64,000 nucleotides of DNA from Simplicispira suum (GTDB taxonomy: Bacteria; Pseudomonadota; Gammaproteobacteria; Burkholderiales; Burkholderiaceae_C). Within the stretch, counting starts at the first letter, position 1. Every line of letters starts with the position of its first letter. The stretch is from positions 2,542,001-2,606,000 of the forward strand of contig NZ_CP027669.1 of the NCBI RefSeq assembly GCF_003008595.1, given 5' to 3'. Below, piece by piece: positions 34,838 through 43,420 of this stretch. The position numbers and the translations under genes were made by a program. Under the pieces are notes generated by a model, which was given only the letters and a program-made list of their open reading frames with translations, was not told where the DNA came from and did not search any database.

Positions 34838-35983
34838 ATGAACTCCATCCATCTCCCTGACGGTCAGCAGGTTTTTGTTGATGCTTTCGGTGAAAACCCG
34901 CTGGAAGCAGTCGAGCAGAACATGCGCATCGTGTCGGTGCGGGCGCCCGATCCGGCAGCGCTCAAACCCCACGAAATCATTTTGCGTATCCAGAGTGCGT
35001 CGGTGAACCGGGTGGACTTGCTGATGGCGAGCGGCCAGTACCAGAAAATGCCCAGCCCGCCGTACACGCCGGGGCTGGAATACAGCGGCCGGGTGGTGGC
35101 CATGGGCAGCGCGGTTGCGCGCGTTTCCTTGGGCGACGCGGTGCTGGTGGACGGCATGCAGGCCGGTGCCCGCTCGGGTGGCGACTACCAGGCTCAAGGC
35201 GGCTACGCACCGTACGCCGTGCTGCCGGAAACCGCTCTGCATCGCATTCCCGAAGGTCTGTCGTTTGACGAGGCCTGCTGTTTGCTCGGAAATTTCGAAA
35301 CTGCCTACTACGCCCTGGTGCAGCGCGCGAAGCTGCAGGCGGGCGAGACGGTATTGATCCATGGCGCGTCGGGCTCCATTGGCCTGGCTGCGGTACAGGT
35401 GGCGAAAATTCTGGGCGCTACGGTGATTGCCACCGGGCGCTCCGATGAAAAGCTCGCCGTCGTCAAGGCCCAGGGTGCCGACCATGTCCTCAATACCACC
35501 GCGCCAGCGGGCGAGACCGGCGTGCGGCGCTTTCGCGACGAAGTCAAGGCGCTGAGCGGCGGCAAGGGCGTGCACGTTGTCTATGACGGCGTGGGGGGTG
35601 ATACCTCACTCGAAAGCATGCGCTGCGTGCGCTTTGGTGCGCGCTTTCTTATCGTCGCGTGGACTTCCACCCCCGATGTGGCCCACGGCCGTGGCCAGCG
35701 CGGTGCGCCGCGCGCCAACCAGTTGCCGACCAATCTGATGATGATGAAGGGCCTGGACGTGTTGGGCTGTCCGACGGTGATTTCGACGGAAAACAACCCT
35801 GCCTTGCGCCCGCCACGCCTTGAACAACTGATGCAGTGGGCTGCCACAGGTCGCATTCGTCCCCGAATTGCAAACACCTATCCCTTGGCGAATTTTCGTG
35901 ACGCCATGCGCGCCACCTGGCATTCACAGGTACCGGGCACCTGCGTGCTGCACCCCTGGGACGATGGGAAGGCGAAGCCTTGA
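34838..35983 (+). CDS. MDR-superfamily NAD(P)H-dependent oxidoreductase (quinone oxidoreductase-like)
   Basis: 381 residues. An N-terminal GroES-like part (ILRIQSASVNRVDLLMASGQY, PYTPGLEYSGRVV) precedes a Rossmann domain with LIHGASGSIGLAAVQVAKILGA and VHVVYDGVGG. Zn ligands of alcohol dehydrogenases are absent, so it is a zinc-independent quinone-reductase or enoyl-reductase-like member. The C-terminus TYPLANFRDAMRATWHSQVPG is typical. It follows the Bug receptor by 33 nt. The substrate is unknown. Confidence 0.85.
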   Translation: MNSIHLPDGQQVFVDAFGENPLEAVEQNMRIVSVRAPDPAALKPHEIILRIQSASVNRVDLLMASGQYQKMPSPPYTPGLEYSGRVVAMGSAVARVSLGDAVLVDGMQAGARSGGDYQAQGGYAPYAVLPETALHRIPEGLSFDEACCLLGNFETAYYALVQRAKLQAGETVLIHGASGSIGLAAVQVAKILGATVIATGRSDEKLAVVKAQGADHVLNTTAPAGETGVRRFRDEVKALSGGKGVHVVYDGVGGDTSLESMRCVRFGARFLIVAWTSTPDVAHGRGQRGAPRANQLPTNLMMMKGLDVLGCPTVISTENNPALRPPRLEQLMQWAATGRIRPRIANTYPLANFRDAMRATWHSQVPGTCVLHPWDDGKAKP

Positions 35984-36032
35984 GCGCCGTGCACAGCCGC
36001 AGGACTGCACTGCGTTTTTTCAGGTCATGAAA

Positions 36033-36089
36033 TGCTATTAAAAATATAGCATTGTACGCAATCGGACAAAGCGCTAGGGCCTGATTTTT
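36033..36089 (+). repeat. Double-hairpin repeat family A, copy 6 (overlaps antiporter stop)
   Basis: Begins TGCTATTAAAAATATAGCA (perfect first hairpin, arms GCTAT/ATAGC), then GTACGCAATCGGACAAAGCGCTAGGGCC and ATTTTT. The CTAG provides the TAG stop of the antiporter gene on the other strand, and the tail encodes its last residues (KIRP). Confidence 0.8.
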
Positions 36090-37978
36090 CTGGTATTTTC
36101 GGGTTCGTGCGCGGCGTCTGCTGCAAGGGCTTGCTCGTTCTCCCCGTAGCCGGGGTAGCCCATGCCTGCCGCGCTGCGCAGGCTGCGCTCTTCCCGTTCC
36201 TTGGCCAGTTGTTCAGCCAGCTGGCCGCGGCCTTCGCGGGCCACGGCGATCATGCGGGCCTGGTCCTTGTGGTGCGGATACATGCGGTCGGCCAGCGCGA
36301 TGTTGTGCTCGCGAAAGCGCGCCAGCAGTGCGTCGGTCTCGTTCTCTTCCAGGCCCATGTGTTCCAGCACGCTGCGCGCGCTCAGCAGGCTGGACTCGAA
36401 CAGCTCGCGTTGCACCTGGGTGACGCCCAGGTCGCGCAGATCGTTCCAGTGCGTGAGGTCCCGGGCGCGCGCCACGATTTTCAGGTGCGGGAAGTGTTCG
36501 CGTGCCAGCGCCGCGATCTTGAGCGATGGCCCCGGTGCGTCCACTGCCAGCACCAGCACGCGCGCCTGCGCCGCGCCTGCCATGCGCAGCAGGTCCAGTC
36601 GCGTGGCGTCGCCATAGAACACGCGGTAGCCAAAGGTGCGCGCGACTTCCAGGATGTCTACGCTGTGGTCCAGCACCGTGGCCGGAATGCCCTGGGCCAG
36701 CAGCACGCGCGCCACGATCTGCCCGTAGCGTCCGAATCCGGCGATGAGCACCGGCGCCGTCTGCGGCTCGGAGATTTCGCCCTCGGGCGGCGCACGCAAC
36801 GTGGTGGCGTAGCGCGGCAGCACCAGACGGTCGAGCAGCACCAGCAAGAGCGGCGTGCACAGCATCGACAGTGCCACCGCGCCAATCAGCAGCGACGCCA
36901 TCTCGCCCGGCAAGGCGCCGGCACCGGCAGCGGCCTGGAAGACGACGAAGGCGAATTCTCCGCCTTGCGCCAGCAGCAGCGTGAATACCGGCCGCTCCTG
37001 GTACGGGATCTTCACGGCCCGCGCCAGCGCGTAAATCACCACGCTCTTGATCGCCACAAAGCCGATGAGCAGCAAAGCCACCAAGAGCGGCGCGCGCAGC
37101 ATGGCGCCAAAGTCGATGCTCATGCCCACGGCGATGAAGAACAGGCCCAGCAGCAGGCCTTTGAAGGGCTCGATGTCGGTCTCCAGCTCGCGCCGGAATT
37201 CGCTTTCGGCCAGCAGCACACCGGCCAGAAATGCGCCCAGCGCCATCGACAGGCCGACCAGCACCATCAGGTAGGCAATCCCCACGACCAGCAGCAGCGC
37301 GGCTGCCGTGAATATTTCTGGCGTGCGGCTGCGCGCAATCCAGCGCAAGAGCGGGCGCAGCAGCAAGCGCCCGCCGAGCACGATGGCGGCAATCACGCCG
37401 ACGATCTTGAAAACCTCCAGCGCCACGCTGGCGGGCGTGTGCTGGCCTTGCACGCTTTGCGTACCCAGCAGGGCCACCAGTGCCAGCATGGGGATGGCGG
37501 CGATGTCCTGGAACAGCAAAATGGAAAAGGCCGATTCGCCGCTGCTGGTGCGCAGCTGGTTGCGCTCGCCCAAAGACTGCAGCGCGATGGCGGTGGACGA
37601 CAGCGCCAGCCCCAGGCTGCCCACCAACGCCACCCGCCACGAAAACCCCGCCAGCAAGGCGGCTGCGCACAGCAGCAGGGCGCAGCCCAAGACCTGGGCG
37701 CTTCCCAGGCCAAAAATCGGCCGGCGCAGGCTCCACAAGCGGGTGGGTTGCAGTTCCAGACCCACCAGAAACAGCATCAGGACCACGCCAAATTCGGCGA
37801 AATGCAGGATGTCCTGCACATTGCTCACCCAGCCAAAGCCCCAGGGCCCGATGGCAATGCCAGCCGCCAGATAGCCAATGATGGCGCCCAGTCCCAAGGC
37901 GCGCGCCACCGGCACAGTGAGCACGGCTGCCGCCAGGTAGAGAAAGGAGTAGCTGAGCCAAGCAGGGGCGTGGGACAT
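36074..37978 (-). CDS. CPA2 monovalent cation:proton antiporter, KefB/KefC type
   Basis: 634 residues. About 12 membrane spans (residues 5-385: LYLAAAVLTVPVARALGLGA, GVVLMLFLVGLELQPTRL, and MALGAFLAGVLLAESEFR) are followed by a cytosolic TrkA-N/KTN domain with VLIAGFGRYGQIVARVLLAQG (Rossmann GxGxxG) that binds nucleotide and probably gates the channel. A charged helical tail ends the protein. Related proteins exchange K+ for H+, often in response to glutathione adducts; no KefF/G flavoprotein is nearby. The last four residues and stop come from a repeat copy. Confidence 0.9.
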   Translation of the reverse strand: MSHAPAWLSYSFLYLAAAVLTVPVARALGLGAIIGYLAAGIAIGPWGFGWVSNVQDILHFAEFGVVLMLFLVGLELQPTRLWSLRRPIFGLGSAQVLGCALLLCAAALLAGFSWRVALVGSLGLALSSTAIALQSLGERNQLRTSSGESAFSILLFQDIAAIPMLALVALLGTQSVQGQHTPASVALEVFKIVGVIAAIVLGGRLLLRPLLRWIARSRTPEIFTAAALLLVVGIAYLMVLVGLSMALGAFLAGVLLAESEFRRELETDIEPFKGLLLGLFFIAVGMSIDFGAMLRAPLLVALLLIGFVAIKSVVIYALARAVKIPYQERPVFTLLLAQGGEFAFVVFQAAAGAGALPGEMASLLIGAVALSMLCTPLLLVLLDRLVLPRYATTLRAPPEGEISEPQTAPVLIAGFGRYGQIVARVLLAQGIPATVLDHSVDILEVARTFGYRVFYGDATRLDLLRMAGAAQARVLVLAVDAPGPSLKIAALAREHFPHLKIVARARDLTHWNDLRDLGVTQVQRELFESSLLSARSVLEHMGLEENETDALLARFREHNIALADRMYPHHKDQARMIAVAREGRGQLAEQLAKEREERSLRSAAGMGYPGYGENEQALAADAAHEPENTRKIRP

Positions 37979-38106
37979 GGGCGAGGGAAAGGCGGAGGGG
38001 GAGGCAAGAGCGCAGATTCTTGCACTTCGGCGATGCGCGCGGGCCCGCCACGTTCTAAGATGCCAGCCCGTTTCCCCGCTGTCACTTCATTTTTCCGATT
38101 CCCACC

Positions 38107-38745
38107 ATGGATCTGTCTACCTGGCTTGCTTTTGTTGCTGCGACCTGCCTCATCGCCCTTTCGCCGGGCTCCGGCGCCGTGCTGTCCATGAGCCATGGCC
38201 TGTCCTACGGGGTGCGCAAAACCACCGCCACCATCTTCGGCCTGCAGCTGGGCCTGGTGCTGTTGCTGCTGGTGGCGGGGGCGGGCGTGGGCTCGCTCCT
38301 GCTGGCCTCGGAGCTGGCGTTTGGCGTGGTCAAGGTGGCTGGAGCCTGCTATCTGATCTACGTGGGCTGGAGCCAGTGGCGCTCGGGCGCCAGTGCTTCG
38401 CTGGTGGGCACCACCGTGGAGCCGGCAGGCCGCTGGCAGCGCCGTTTTGCCACCGGTTTTCTGACCAATGCCACCAACCCCAAGGGCATTGTCTTCATGG
38501 TGGCTGTGCTGCCCCAGTTCCTGACCGATGCGCGGCCGCTGTGGCTGCAACTGCTGGTGATGGCGGCAACCTCTGTGGTCATTGACCTGACCGTGATGCA
38601 CGGTTACGCCCTGGGCGCCAGCAGCCTGCGCCGCCTGATGCAAAGCCCGCGCGCGCAGCGCAACCAGAACCGTGTATTCGGCGGGGTGTTGATGGCGGTG
38701 GGCGCGGGCCTGTTTTTTGTTCGCCGTGGTGCACAGCCCACCTGA
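38107..38745 (+). CDS. LysE/RhtB family exporter
   Basis: 212 residues, six predicted membrane spans. The start LAFVAATCLIALSPGSGAVLSMSHGLSYG carries the family motif near the first loop (SPGSG), and TGFLTNATNPKGIVFMVAVLPQF is the second signature. These proteins export amino acids or homoserine lactone-like compounds; substrate unknown. It is divergent from the antiporter gene with 128 nt between. Confidence 0.9.
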   Translation: MDLSTWLAFVAATCLIALSPGSGAVLSMSHGLSYGVRKTTATIFGLQLGLVLLLLVAGAGVGSLLLASELAFGVVKVAGACYLIYVGWSQWRSGASASLVGTTVEPAGRWQRRFATGFLTNATNPKGIVFMVAVLPQFLTDARPLWLQLLVMAATSVVIDLTVMHGYALGASSLRRLMQSPRAQRNQNRVFGGVLMAVGAGLFFVRRGAQPT

Positions 38746-38754
38746 CGGATCAGA

Positions 38755-38813
38755 TTGCTATTGAAAATATAGCTAATTGCGCTTATGTATCATGCGCTAG
38801 GGGCCGTTTTTAC
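38755..38813 (+). repeat. Double-hairpin repeat family A, copy 7
   Basis: TTGCTATTGAAAATATAGC forms hairpin 1; the second arm TGCGCTTATGTATCATGCGCTAGGGGCC follows, then GTTTTTA. It lies between the exporter and ParA genes; its end is about 20 nt before the ParA ATG. Confidence 0.82.
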
Positions 38814-38833
38814 CTAAAATTTTGGAGTCTCCC

Positions 38834-39454
38834 ATGTCTGTGATCGTGGTTGCCAACCCCAAGGGCGGTGTCGGCAAGTCAACACTGGCCACCAACATCG
38901 CCGGCTACCTGGCCAGCCAGGGTCACCCGGTGCTGCTGGGCGACGCCGACCGCCAGCAGTCGGCCAAGCTGTGGCTGGGCCTGCGCCCAGCGGCGGCGCG
39001 GCCTATCGGCAGTTGGGACGTGAGCGCCGACGTCATTGCCCGCCCGCCGCGCGGCGCCAGCCATGTGGTGCTCGACACGCCGGCTGGGCTTGCAGGCTGG
39101 CGCTTGGGAGACGTGCTCAAGCTGGCCGACCGCATCGTGGTGCCGCTGCAGCCCAGCGTGTTCGACATTTTTGCCACCCGCGAATTTCTTGACCAGTTGG
39201 CCGCGCACCGGGCCAGTGCCAATACACCGGTGGGCATCGTCGGCATGCGCGTCGACCCGCGCACGCGCGCCGCAGAGCAACTGGCGCATTTCGTGGACAG
39301 CCTGAATCTGCCGGTGCTGGGCACTTTGCGCACGACGCAAAACTACCTGCACCTGGCCGCGCACGGGCTCACCTTGTTCGACGTGGCTCCAGGCCGCGTG
39401 GCGCGCGATCTGGAGCAGTGGCAGGGCATTTGCCAGTGGCTGGACGCGGAGTGA
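38834..39454 (+). CDS. Orphan ParA/MinD-type ATPase
   Basis: 206 residues with deviant Walker A PKGGVGKSTLATNIA, a short switch region LLGDADRQQSAKLW, HVVLDTPAGL as Walker B, and ADRIVVPLQPSVFDI. It resembles small cytoplasmic ParA-like proteins that position cargo such as chemoreceptor arrays or enzyme complexes. No ParB or parS-like repeat is seen nearby, so it is not a plasmid or chromosome partition pair here. ATG 38834 has GGAG at 38824-38827. Its partner is unknown. Confidence 0.85.
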   Translation: MSVIVVANPKGGVGKSTLATNIAGYLASQGHPVLLGDADRQQSAKLWLGLRPAAARPIGSWDVSADVIARPPRGASHVVLDTPAGLAGWRLGDVLKLADRIVVPLQPSVFDIFATREFLDQLAAHRASANTPVGIVGMRVDPRTRAAEQLAHFVDSLNLPVLGTLRTTQNYLHLAAHGLTLFDVAPGRVARDLEQWQGICQWLDAE

Positions 39455-39511
39455 TCCCGCCCTGTCCCATGGCCGACACCTGCGCGGCAGGACCAGCGCT
39501 ACATTGGCGCC

Positions 39512-39976
39512 ATGAAAACCTTTCATTCCTACTCCGAAGTCGCGGCCTGCGTGGGCCAGGAAGTCAGTGTGACCGACTGGATCACCATCACGCAGGAACA
39601 GGTGAACCAGTTTGCCGAAGCCACCGGCGACCACCAGTGGATCCATGTGGACCCCGAGCGCGCGCGCCAGGGCCCGTTTGGTGTGCCCATTGCGCATGGT
39701 TTTCTCACGCTCTCACTCATACCGCGTTTCTTCGAAACGGGCATTGCCATCGAAGGCGCGCGCATGGGGGTGAACTACGGCCTCAACCGCGTGCGTTTCA
39801 CGGCGCCGGTGCCCGTGGGCAGCCGGCTGCGCGCGCGCCTGCAGCTGCAGTCGACCGAACCGCTGCCACCCGATGGCCTGCAAATGGCCTGGCTGGTGAC
39901 GGTCGAGCGCGAGGGCAGCGACAAGCCGGTCTGCGTGGCCGAATCGCTGTCCCGCAACTACGGCGCAGCGGTATAG
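39512..39976 (+). CDS. MaoC-like (R)-enoyl-CoA hydratase
   Basis: 154 residues, hotdog fold. ATGDHQWIHVDPERARQGPFG contains the Asp-His pair of hydratase 2 active sites, followed by IAHGFLTLSLIPRFF. The closest functions are (R)-specific hydration of enoyl-CoA for PHA or fatty-acid metabolism. It follows the ParA gene by 57 nt on the same strand. No PHA genes are in the window. Confidence 0.88.
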   Translation: MKTFHSYSEVAACVGQEVSVTDWITITQEQVNQFAEATGDHQWIHVDPERARQGPFGVPIAHGFLTLSLIPRFFETGIAIEGARMGVNYGLNRVRFTAPVPVGSRLRARLQLQSTEPLPPDGLQMAWLVTVEREGSDKPVCVAESLSRNYGAAV

Positions 39977-39983
39977 GGTGCCA

Positions 39984-40184
39984 ACCCCCTGAGCGGCTGG
40001 TGTGCTCCGTGCAGTCGCCAGGCGCGGCTCCAAGCCTGCGCAGGCAGGCTTGGAGCCGCGCCTCTCAGCCCCTTCTCTCTCGCATCGCTTCGCGATGTGA
40101 GGAAGGGGGACGCCACCAGCGCCTGTACCGAGGATTGCTGGCGACCCTTGCGCGGTGGCCGCTGGTCCGGGCCATGTCCCGTGC
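39984..40184 (+). repeat. Repeat family B, copy 2 (MaoC-LysR spacer)
   Basis: Shares ordered blocks with the nadC-nadA spacer: CCAAGCCTGCG-ca-GGCAGGCTTGGAG, AGCCGCG, CTCAGCCCCTTCTCTC, GGAAGGGGGACG, CCAG and a GC-rich end with CCCTTGCGCGG and CCGCTGG. It also has a short hairpin CATCGC-ttc-GCGATG. There is no credible gene in it. Confidence 0.7.
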
Positions 40185-40203
40185 TGGGTGGGGAGGCTAA
40201 GCG

Positions 40204-41124
40204 ATGGACCGCCTGCAAGCCATGAGGGTGTTTGCCCGCGTCGCCGACGAAGGCGGCTTTGCCGCAGCGGCGCGCGCGCTCGATATGTCGCCCCCGGTGG
40301 TCACGCGCGTGGTGGCCGAACTGGAGCAGCACCTCAACACCCGCCTTTTGCACCGCACGACGCGCAAGGTGGCGGTCACCGAGGCTGGTGACGCCTACCT
40401 GCAGCGGGTGCGCAGCATCTTGAGCGACATCGACGATGCTGAAGCGGCCGCCACAGCGAGTACGCGCGATCTGCAGGGCACGGTGCATGTGCTGGCACCC
40501 GCCGCGCTTGCCACCTATTTTCTCGCGCCCCTGATTCCGCGCTGGCGCGAGCGCCATCCGCGGCTGGTGCTTGACCTCACCACCGACCATGTCGCCACAG
40601 GGCGCGTGGATGAGTTTGACGTCACTTTTCTCGTCGTGCCGGATGATTTCGACGGCAACGTGGTGGCGCGCAAGCTCTTTCAGGGCGAAGCGATTGTGGT
40701 TGCCTCGCCCGGCTATCTTCTGCGCCGGGGCGCGCCGCAGCAGCCGCAGGATCTGGAAGCGCACGACTTTCTGCGCGATACCGGCAATGGCCGGCGTGGG
40801 GTGCGCAAACTTTGCCTCAAGCCGCTGTCGGGTGAAGGGGAGAGCCACGAGGTGAGCTTGCCAGTGGTGCTTCAGTCGACCAGCACCGACGTGCTGCTGC
40901 GGGCTGTGCTCGACGGTACGGGCGTCGCCGTGATTCCGCGCCTACTGGCGCAGCGCCACCTGAGCGCCGGGGCCTTGGTGCATGTGTTGCCCGAGTGGAT
41001 TCTTTCGCGCTACACCATCTACGCGGCCCTGCCCACGCAGCGCATGCTGCCGGCACGCACACGCGCCTTTCTTGATTTTGTGAGCGAACAAACGCCCGAA
41101 GCGCTGGCTGCGCAGGAAATCTGA
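40204..41124 (+). CDS. LysR-family transcriptional regulator
   Basis: 306 residues. An N-terminal winged helix-turn-helix (MRVFARVADEGGFAAAARAL, then VVTRVVAELEQHLNTRLLHR) is followed by a LysR substrate-binding domain (GTVHVLAPAALATYFLAPLIPRW). It is in the CrgA-like subgroup by its start MDRLQAMRVF. Its target is unknown; LysR regulators usually control a divergent gene, but the upstream gene is in the same direction across a repeat. Its stop codon abuts the trmL stop (TGA|TCA at 41122-41127). Confidence 0.92.
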   Translation: MDRLQAMRVFARVADEGGFAAAARALDMSPPVVTRVVAELEQHLNTRLLHRTTRKVAVTEAGDAYLQRVRSILSDIDDAEAAATASTRDLQGTVHVLAPAALATYFLAPLIPRWRERHPRLVLDLTTDHVATGRVDEFDVTFLVVPDDFDGNVVARKLFQGEAIVVASPGYLLRRGAPQQPQDLEAHDFLRDTGNGRRGVRKLCLKPLSGEGESHEVSLPVVLQSTSTDVLLRAVLDGTGVAVIPRLLAQRHLSAGALVHVLPEWILSRYTIYAALPTQRMLPARTRAFLDFVSEQTPEALAAQEI

Positions 41125-41625
41125 TCAGGCGCGCAGTTCCGCCGGCACACTCTCGACAGCACCCGCACCAAAGCTGTTTTGCCGCCAGGCCTCAAAGACC
41201 GTGACCGCTACCGCGTTGGACAGGTTGAGACTGCGCTGCCCCGCCATCATCGGCAGGCGAACCTGCTGTGCGGGAGCAAAGGTTTCGCGCAGCTCGGGTG
41301 GCAACCCACGCGTTTCGGCCCCGAAAACCAGCCAGTCGCCCGGAAGAAAGCAGGTGTCGAATGCGCTTTGCGTGGCGTGCGTAGTCAGGGCAAACATGCG
41401 CGCCAGATCCGGTTGCACGGTGCGCAGAAACGCCGTCCACCCCGCATGCCGCTGCACCTGCGCGAACTCATGGTAATCCAGCCCGGCACGCCGAAGCATG
41501 CGGTCTTCCATGGAAAAACCAAGTGGCTCGATCAAGTGCAGAGTGCAGCCCGTGTTAGCCGCCAGGCGGATGATGTTGCCCGTGTTTGGCGGAATCTCGG
41601 GCTCAACGAGAACGATATGAAACAT
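41125..41625 (-). CDS. trmL: tRNA (cytidine/uridine-34-2'-O)-methyltransferase
   Basis: 166 residues of the SPOUT class. The motifs PEIPPNTGNIIRLAANTG at the start, VFGAETRGLPPEL and MMAGQRSLNLSNAVAVTVFE at the C-terminal trefoil knot are those of TrmL, which methylates the wobble ribose of tRNA-Leu isoacceptors. ATG 41625 (MFHIVLV) was taken as start, since family members begin here and the 11 upstream residues are unlike it. It converges on the LysR gene with no spacer. Confidence 0.93.
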   Translation of the reverse strand: MFHIVLVEPEIPPNTGNIIRLAANTGCTLHLIEPLGFSMEDRMLRRAGLDYHEFAQVQRHAGWTAFLRTVQPDLARMFALTTHATQSAFDTCFLPGDWLVFGAETRGLPPELRETFAPAQQVRLPMMAGQRSLNLSNAVAVTVFEAWRQNSFGAGAVESVPAELRA

Positions 41626-41693
41626 GGCGGCATTCTGTCGGCATTTGCCTGTGTGCAATGGCGCAGGCGCGTAAAAGTGCGTATCTGTGCCTT

Positions 41694-42434
41694 CTATTGC
41701 CCAGACTGCGGGGCCCGTGCGAGAACCAGCGCAGTCAGGTGCGTGACGCCGGCCTGTCGCAGCACCTGGGCCGCCGCGTGCAGCGTCGCGCCGGTCGTCA
41801 TCACATCGTCCACCAGCACCGCGCGCCGGCCGCGCAGTGCATCGACGCGCAGCGGGTCCACAGCGAAAGCGCCTTGCAGGTTGTGCAGGCGCTGCGCGCG
41901 GCTCAAGGTATGCTGGTCAGCACCGGAATGCAGGCGCAGCAGCAGGCGCGGTGAGGCTTTCTGCGCACAGAGCGCGTGCGCCAGGCGCTCGGCCTGGTTG
42001 AAACCCCGCTCGCCCAGGCGGGTGGGTGAGAGCGGCACCGGAATCAGCCAGTCGGCGGCATCGATGGCCGGTTCTGCCCAAGGCGTGCTGCGCATCAACC
42101 TTGCCAATGGTGCTGCCCAGGCCGGGTCGCCACGAAACTTGAACTGCGCCAGCACCCCAGCCCAGGGGTAGGCGTAGTCGAGCGCCGCAATGCAGGCGTC
42201 GAGCAAGGGAGGATGTCGCAGGCAATGGCCACACTGACGTGCGCCCCCGGCCAGCGGCAGGGCGCAGGTGCTGCAGCGCGGGCGCGGCTGCGCAAAACGC
42301 GCGATGCAGGCCTCACACAAACGCTGCGCCGGCCAGCCGCCACACACGGCGCACTGGCTGGGCAGGCGCGCTGCCCAGGCGCTGAACGTGCGCAAGGGAC
42401 TCCAGGGTTGGGCAAAGAGGCTGCGGCGTGCCAT
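41694..42434 (-). CDS. comF: ComF-family phosphoribosyltransferase
   Basis: 246 residues. An N-terminal zinc-ribbon-like set (CAVCGG, LCEACIARF, RCSTCALPL, CGHCLRHPP) precedes a phosphoribosyltransferase-like domain with RGFNQAERLAHAL and the PRPP loop VLVDDVMTTGATLHAAA. ComF proteins are needed for DNA uptake in naturally transformable bacteria but occur widely; the exact biochemical role is unknown. ATG 42434 was preferred over an in-frame TTG at 42446. Divergent from bioC, as commonly seen in betaproteobacteria. Confidence 0.9.
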   Translation of the reverse strand: MARRSLFAQPWSPLRTFSAWAARLPSQCAVCGGWPAQRLCEACIARFAQPRPRCSTCALPLAGGARQCGHCLRHPPLLDACIAALDYAYPWAGVLAQFKFRGDPAWAAPLARLMRSTPWAEPAIDAADWLIPVPLSPTRLGERGFNQAERLAHALCAQKASPRLLLRLHSGADQHTLSRAQRLHNLQGAFAVDPLRVDALRGRRAVLVDDVMTTGATLHAAAQVLRQAGVTHLTALVLARAPQSGQ

Positions 42435-42517
42435 GGTGGTGTCCAATATAGGGCACGGCGCTGGGGTTTTTGTGCCCAGTTGGTGGGCTCAAGCGGCGCT
42501 GTCTGTAACACTCCCCC

Positions 42518-43420
42518 ATGGCTTCCGATCTACCTCCCACTATTGACCCCGTAGCCGCCGCGCGCTGGCATGAGCGCGCTCCAGCCCTTTCACCCTGGTT
42601 GCACGAGGAGGTGGCGCGGCGCATGGAGCAGCGTTTGGGCTGGATTCGCGAGGCGCCGCGCGCCTGGTGCCATTGGGACCCGGTGCGCGGCGGTCTGGAG
42701 GCCCACGCCTTGCTCCGCCAGCGCTACCCCGATGTGCCCTGCCTCGTCAACGAGACGGCCCGGCATCGGCAGGCCGCAGCCCACGAAGCGCTCGCGCCTG
42801 CCTGGTGGAGCACAGAGCGCTGGGGGCGGGGAGCGGTGACGTTTGGCGCGCCGCAGAAAGGCTCGGTACAAATGCTCTGGGCCAACATGCTGCTGCACAG
42901 CGAGGCCGACCCGCGTGCCTTGATCGGCGCCTGGCAGCGCGCGCTGGACGTCGATGGCTACCTGATGTTCAGCTGTTTTGGCCCCGACACGCTGCGCGAG
43001 TTGCGCGCCGTGTATCAGAAGCAAGGCTGGCCGGAGCCCGCCCACGCGTTCACCGACATGCACGACTGGGGCGACATGCTGATAGAAGCAGGTTTTGCAG
43101 AACCCGTGATGGACATGGAGCGCATCACGCTCAGTTTTGCGACGCCCGAGCGATTGCTGCAGGAGCTGCGCGAGCTGGGCAGCAACCTGCATCCGGCTCG
43201 GCATCCAGCGCTGCGTGGGCGGCGCTGGCATCGCACTTTGTGCCAGGCGCTGGCCACCGACCTCGCTTTGCCAGACGCCGATGGCCAACTCGCCTTGAGC
43301 TTCGAGATTGTGTATGGGCATGCCTTCAAGCCCGTGCCGCGCGTCCCGGTGGCTGCGCACAGTGCGGTTTCTCTGGACGAAATGCGCAGCTTGCTGAAAA
43401 GCAAGGTGCCACGAACATGA
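42518..43420 (+). CDS. bioC: BioC-like malonyl-ACP methyltransferase
   Basis: 300 residues. The C-terminal half has VDGYLMFSCFGPDTLRELRAV, DMHDWGDMLIEAGFAEPVMDME and VYGHAFKP, typical of betaproteobacterial BioC, which methylates malonyl-ACP to open biotin synthesis. The N-terminal half is diverged; the canonical glycine-rich SAM motif is not obvious and RQRYPDVPCLVNE may be its remnant. That divergence, plus absence of other bio genes here, keeps the assignment at likely rather than certain. It is transcribed away from comF. Confidence 0.75.
   Translation: MASDLPPTIDPVAAARWHERAPALSPWLHEEVARRMEQRLGWIREAPRAWCHWDPVRGGLEAHALLRQRYPDVPCLVNETARHRQAAAHEALAPAWWSTERWGRGAVTFGAPQKGSVQMLWANMLLHSEADPRALIGAWQRALDVDGYLMFSCFGPDTLRELRAVYQKQGWPEPAHAFTDMHDWGDMLIEAGFAEPVMDMERITLSFATPERLLQELRELGSNLHPARHPALRGRRWHRTLCQALATDLALPDADGQLALSFEIVYGHAFKPVPRVPVAAHSAVSLDEMRSLLKSKVPRT

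Noticed and set aside
33821..35575. 584-codon minus-strand frame opposite the Bug receptor and MDR gene
   Set aside because: No family resemblance and crosses two well supported genes.
36107..38191. 694-codon plus-strand frame opposite the CPA2 antiporter
   Set aside because: Gln/His/Arg-rich shadow; the antiporter on the other strand has complete membrane and nucleotide-binding motifs.
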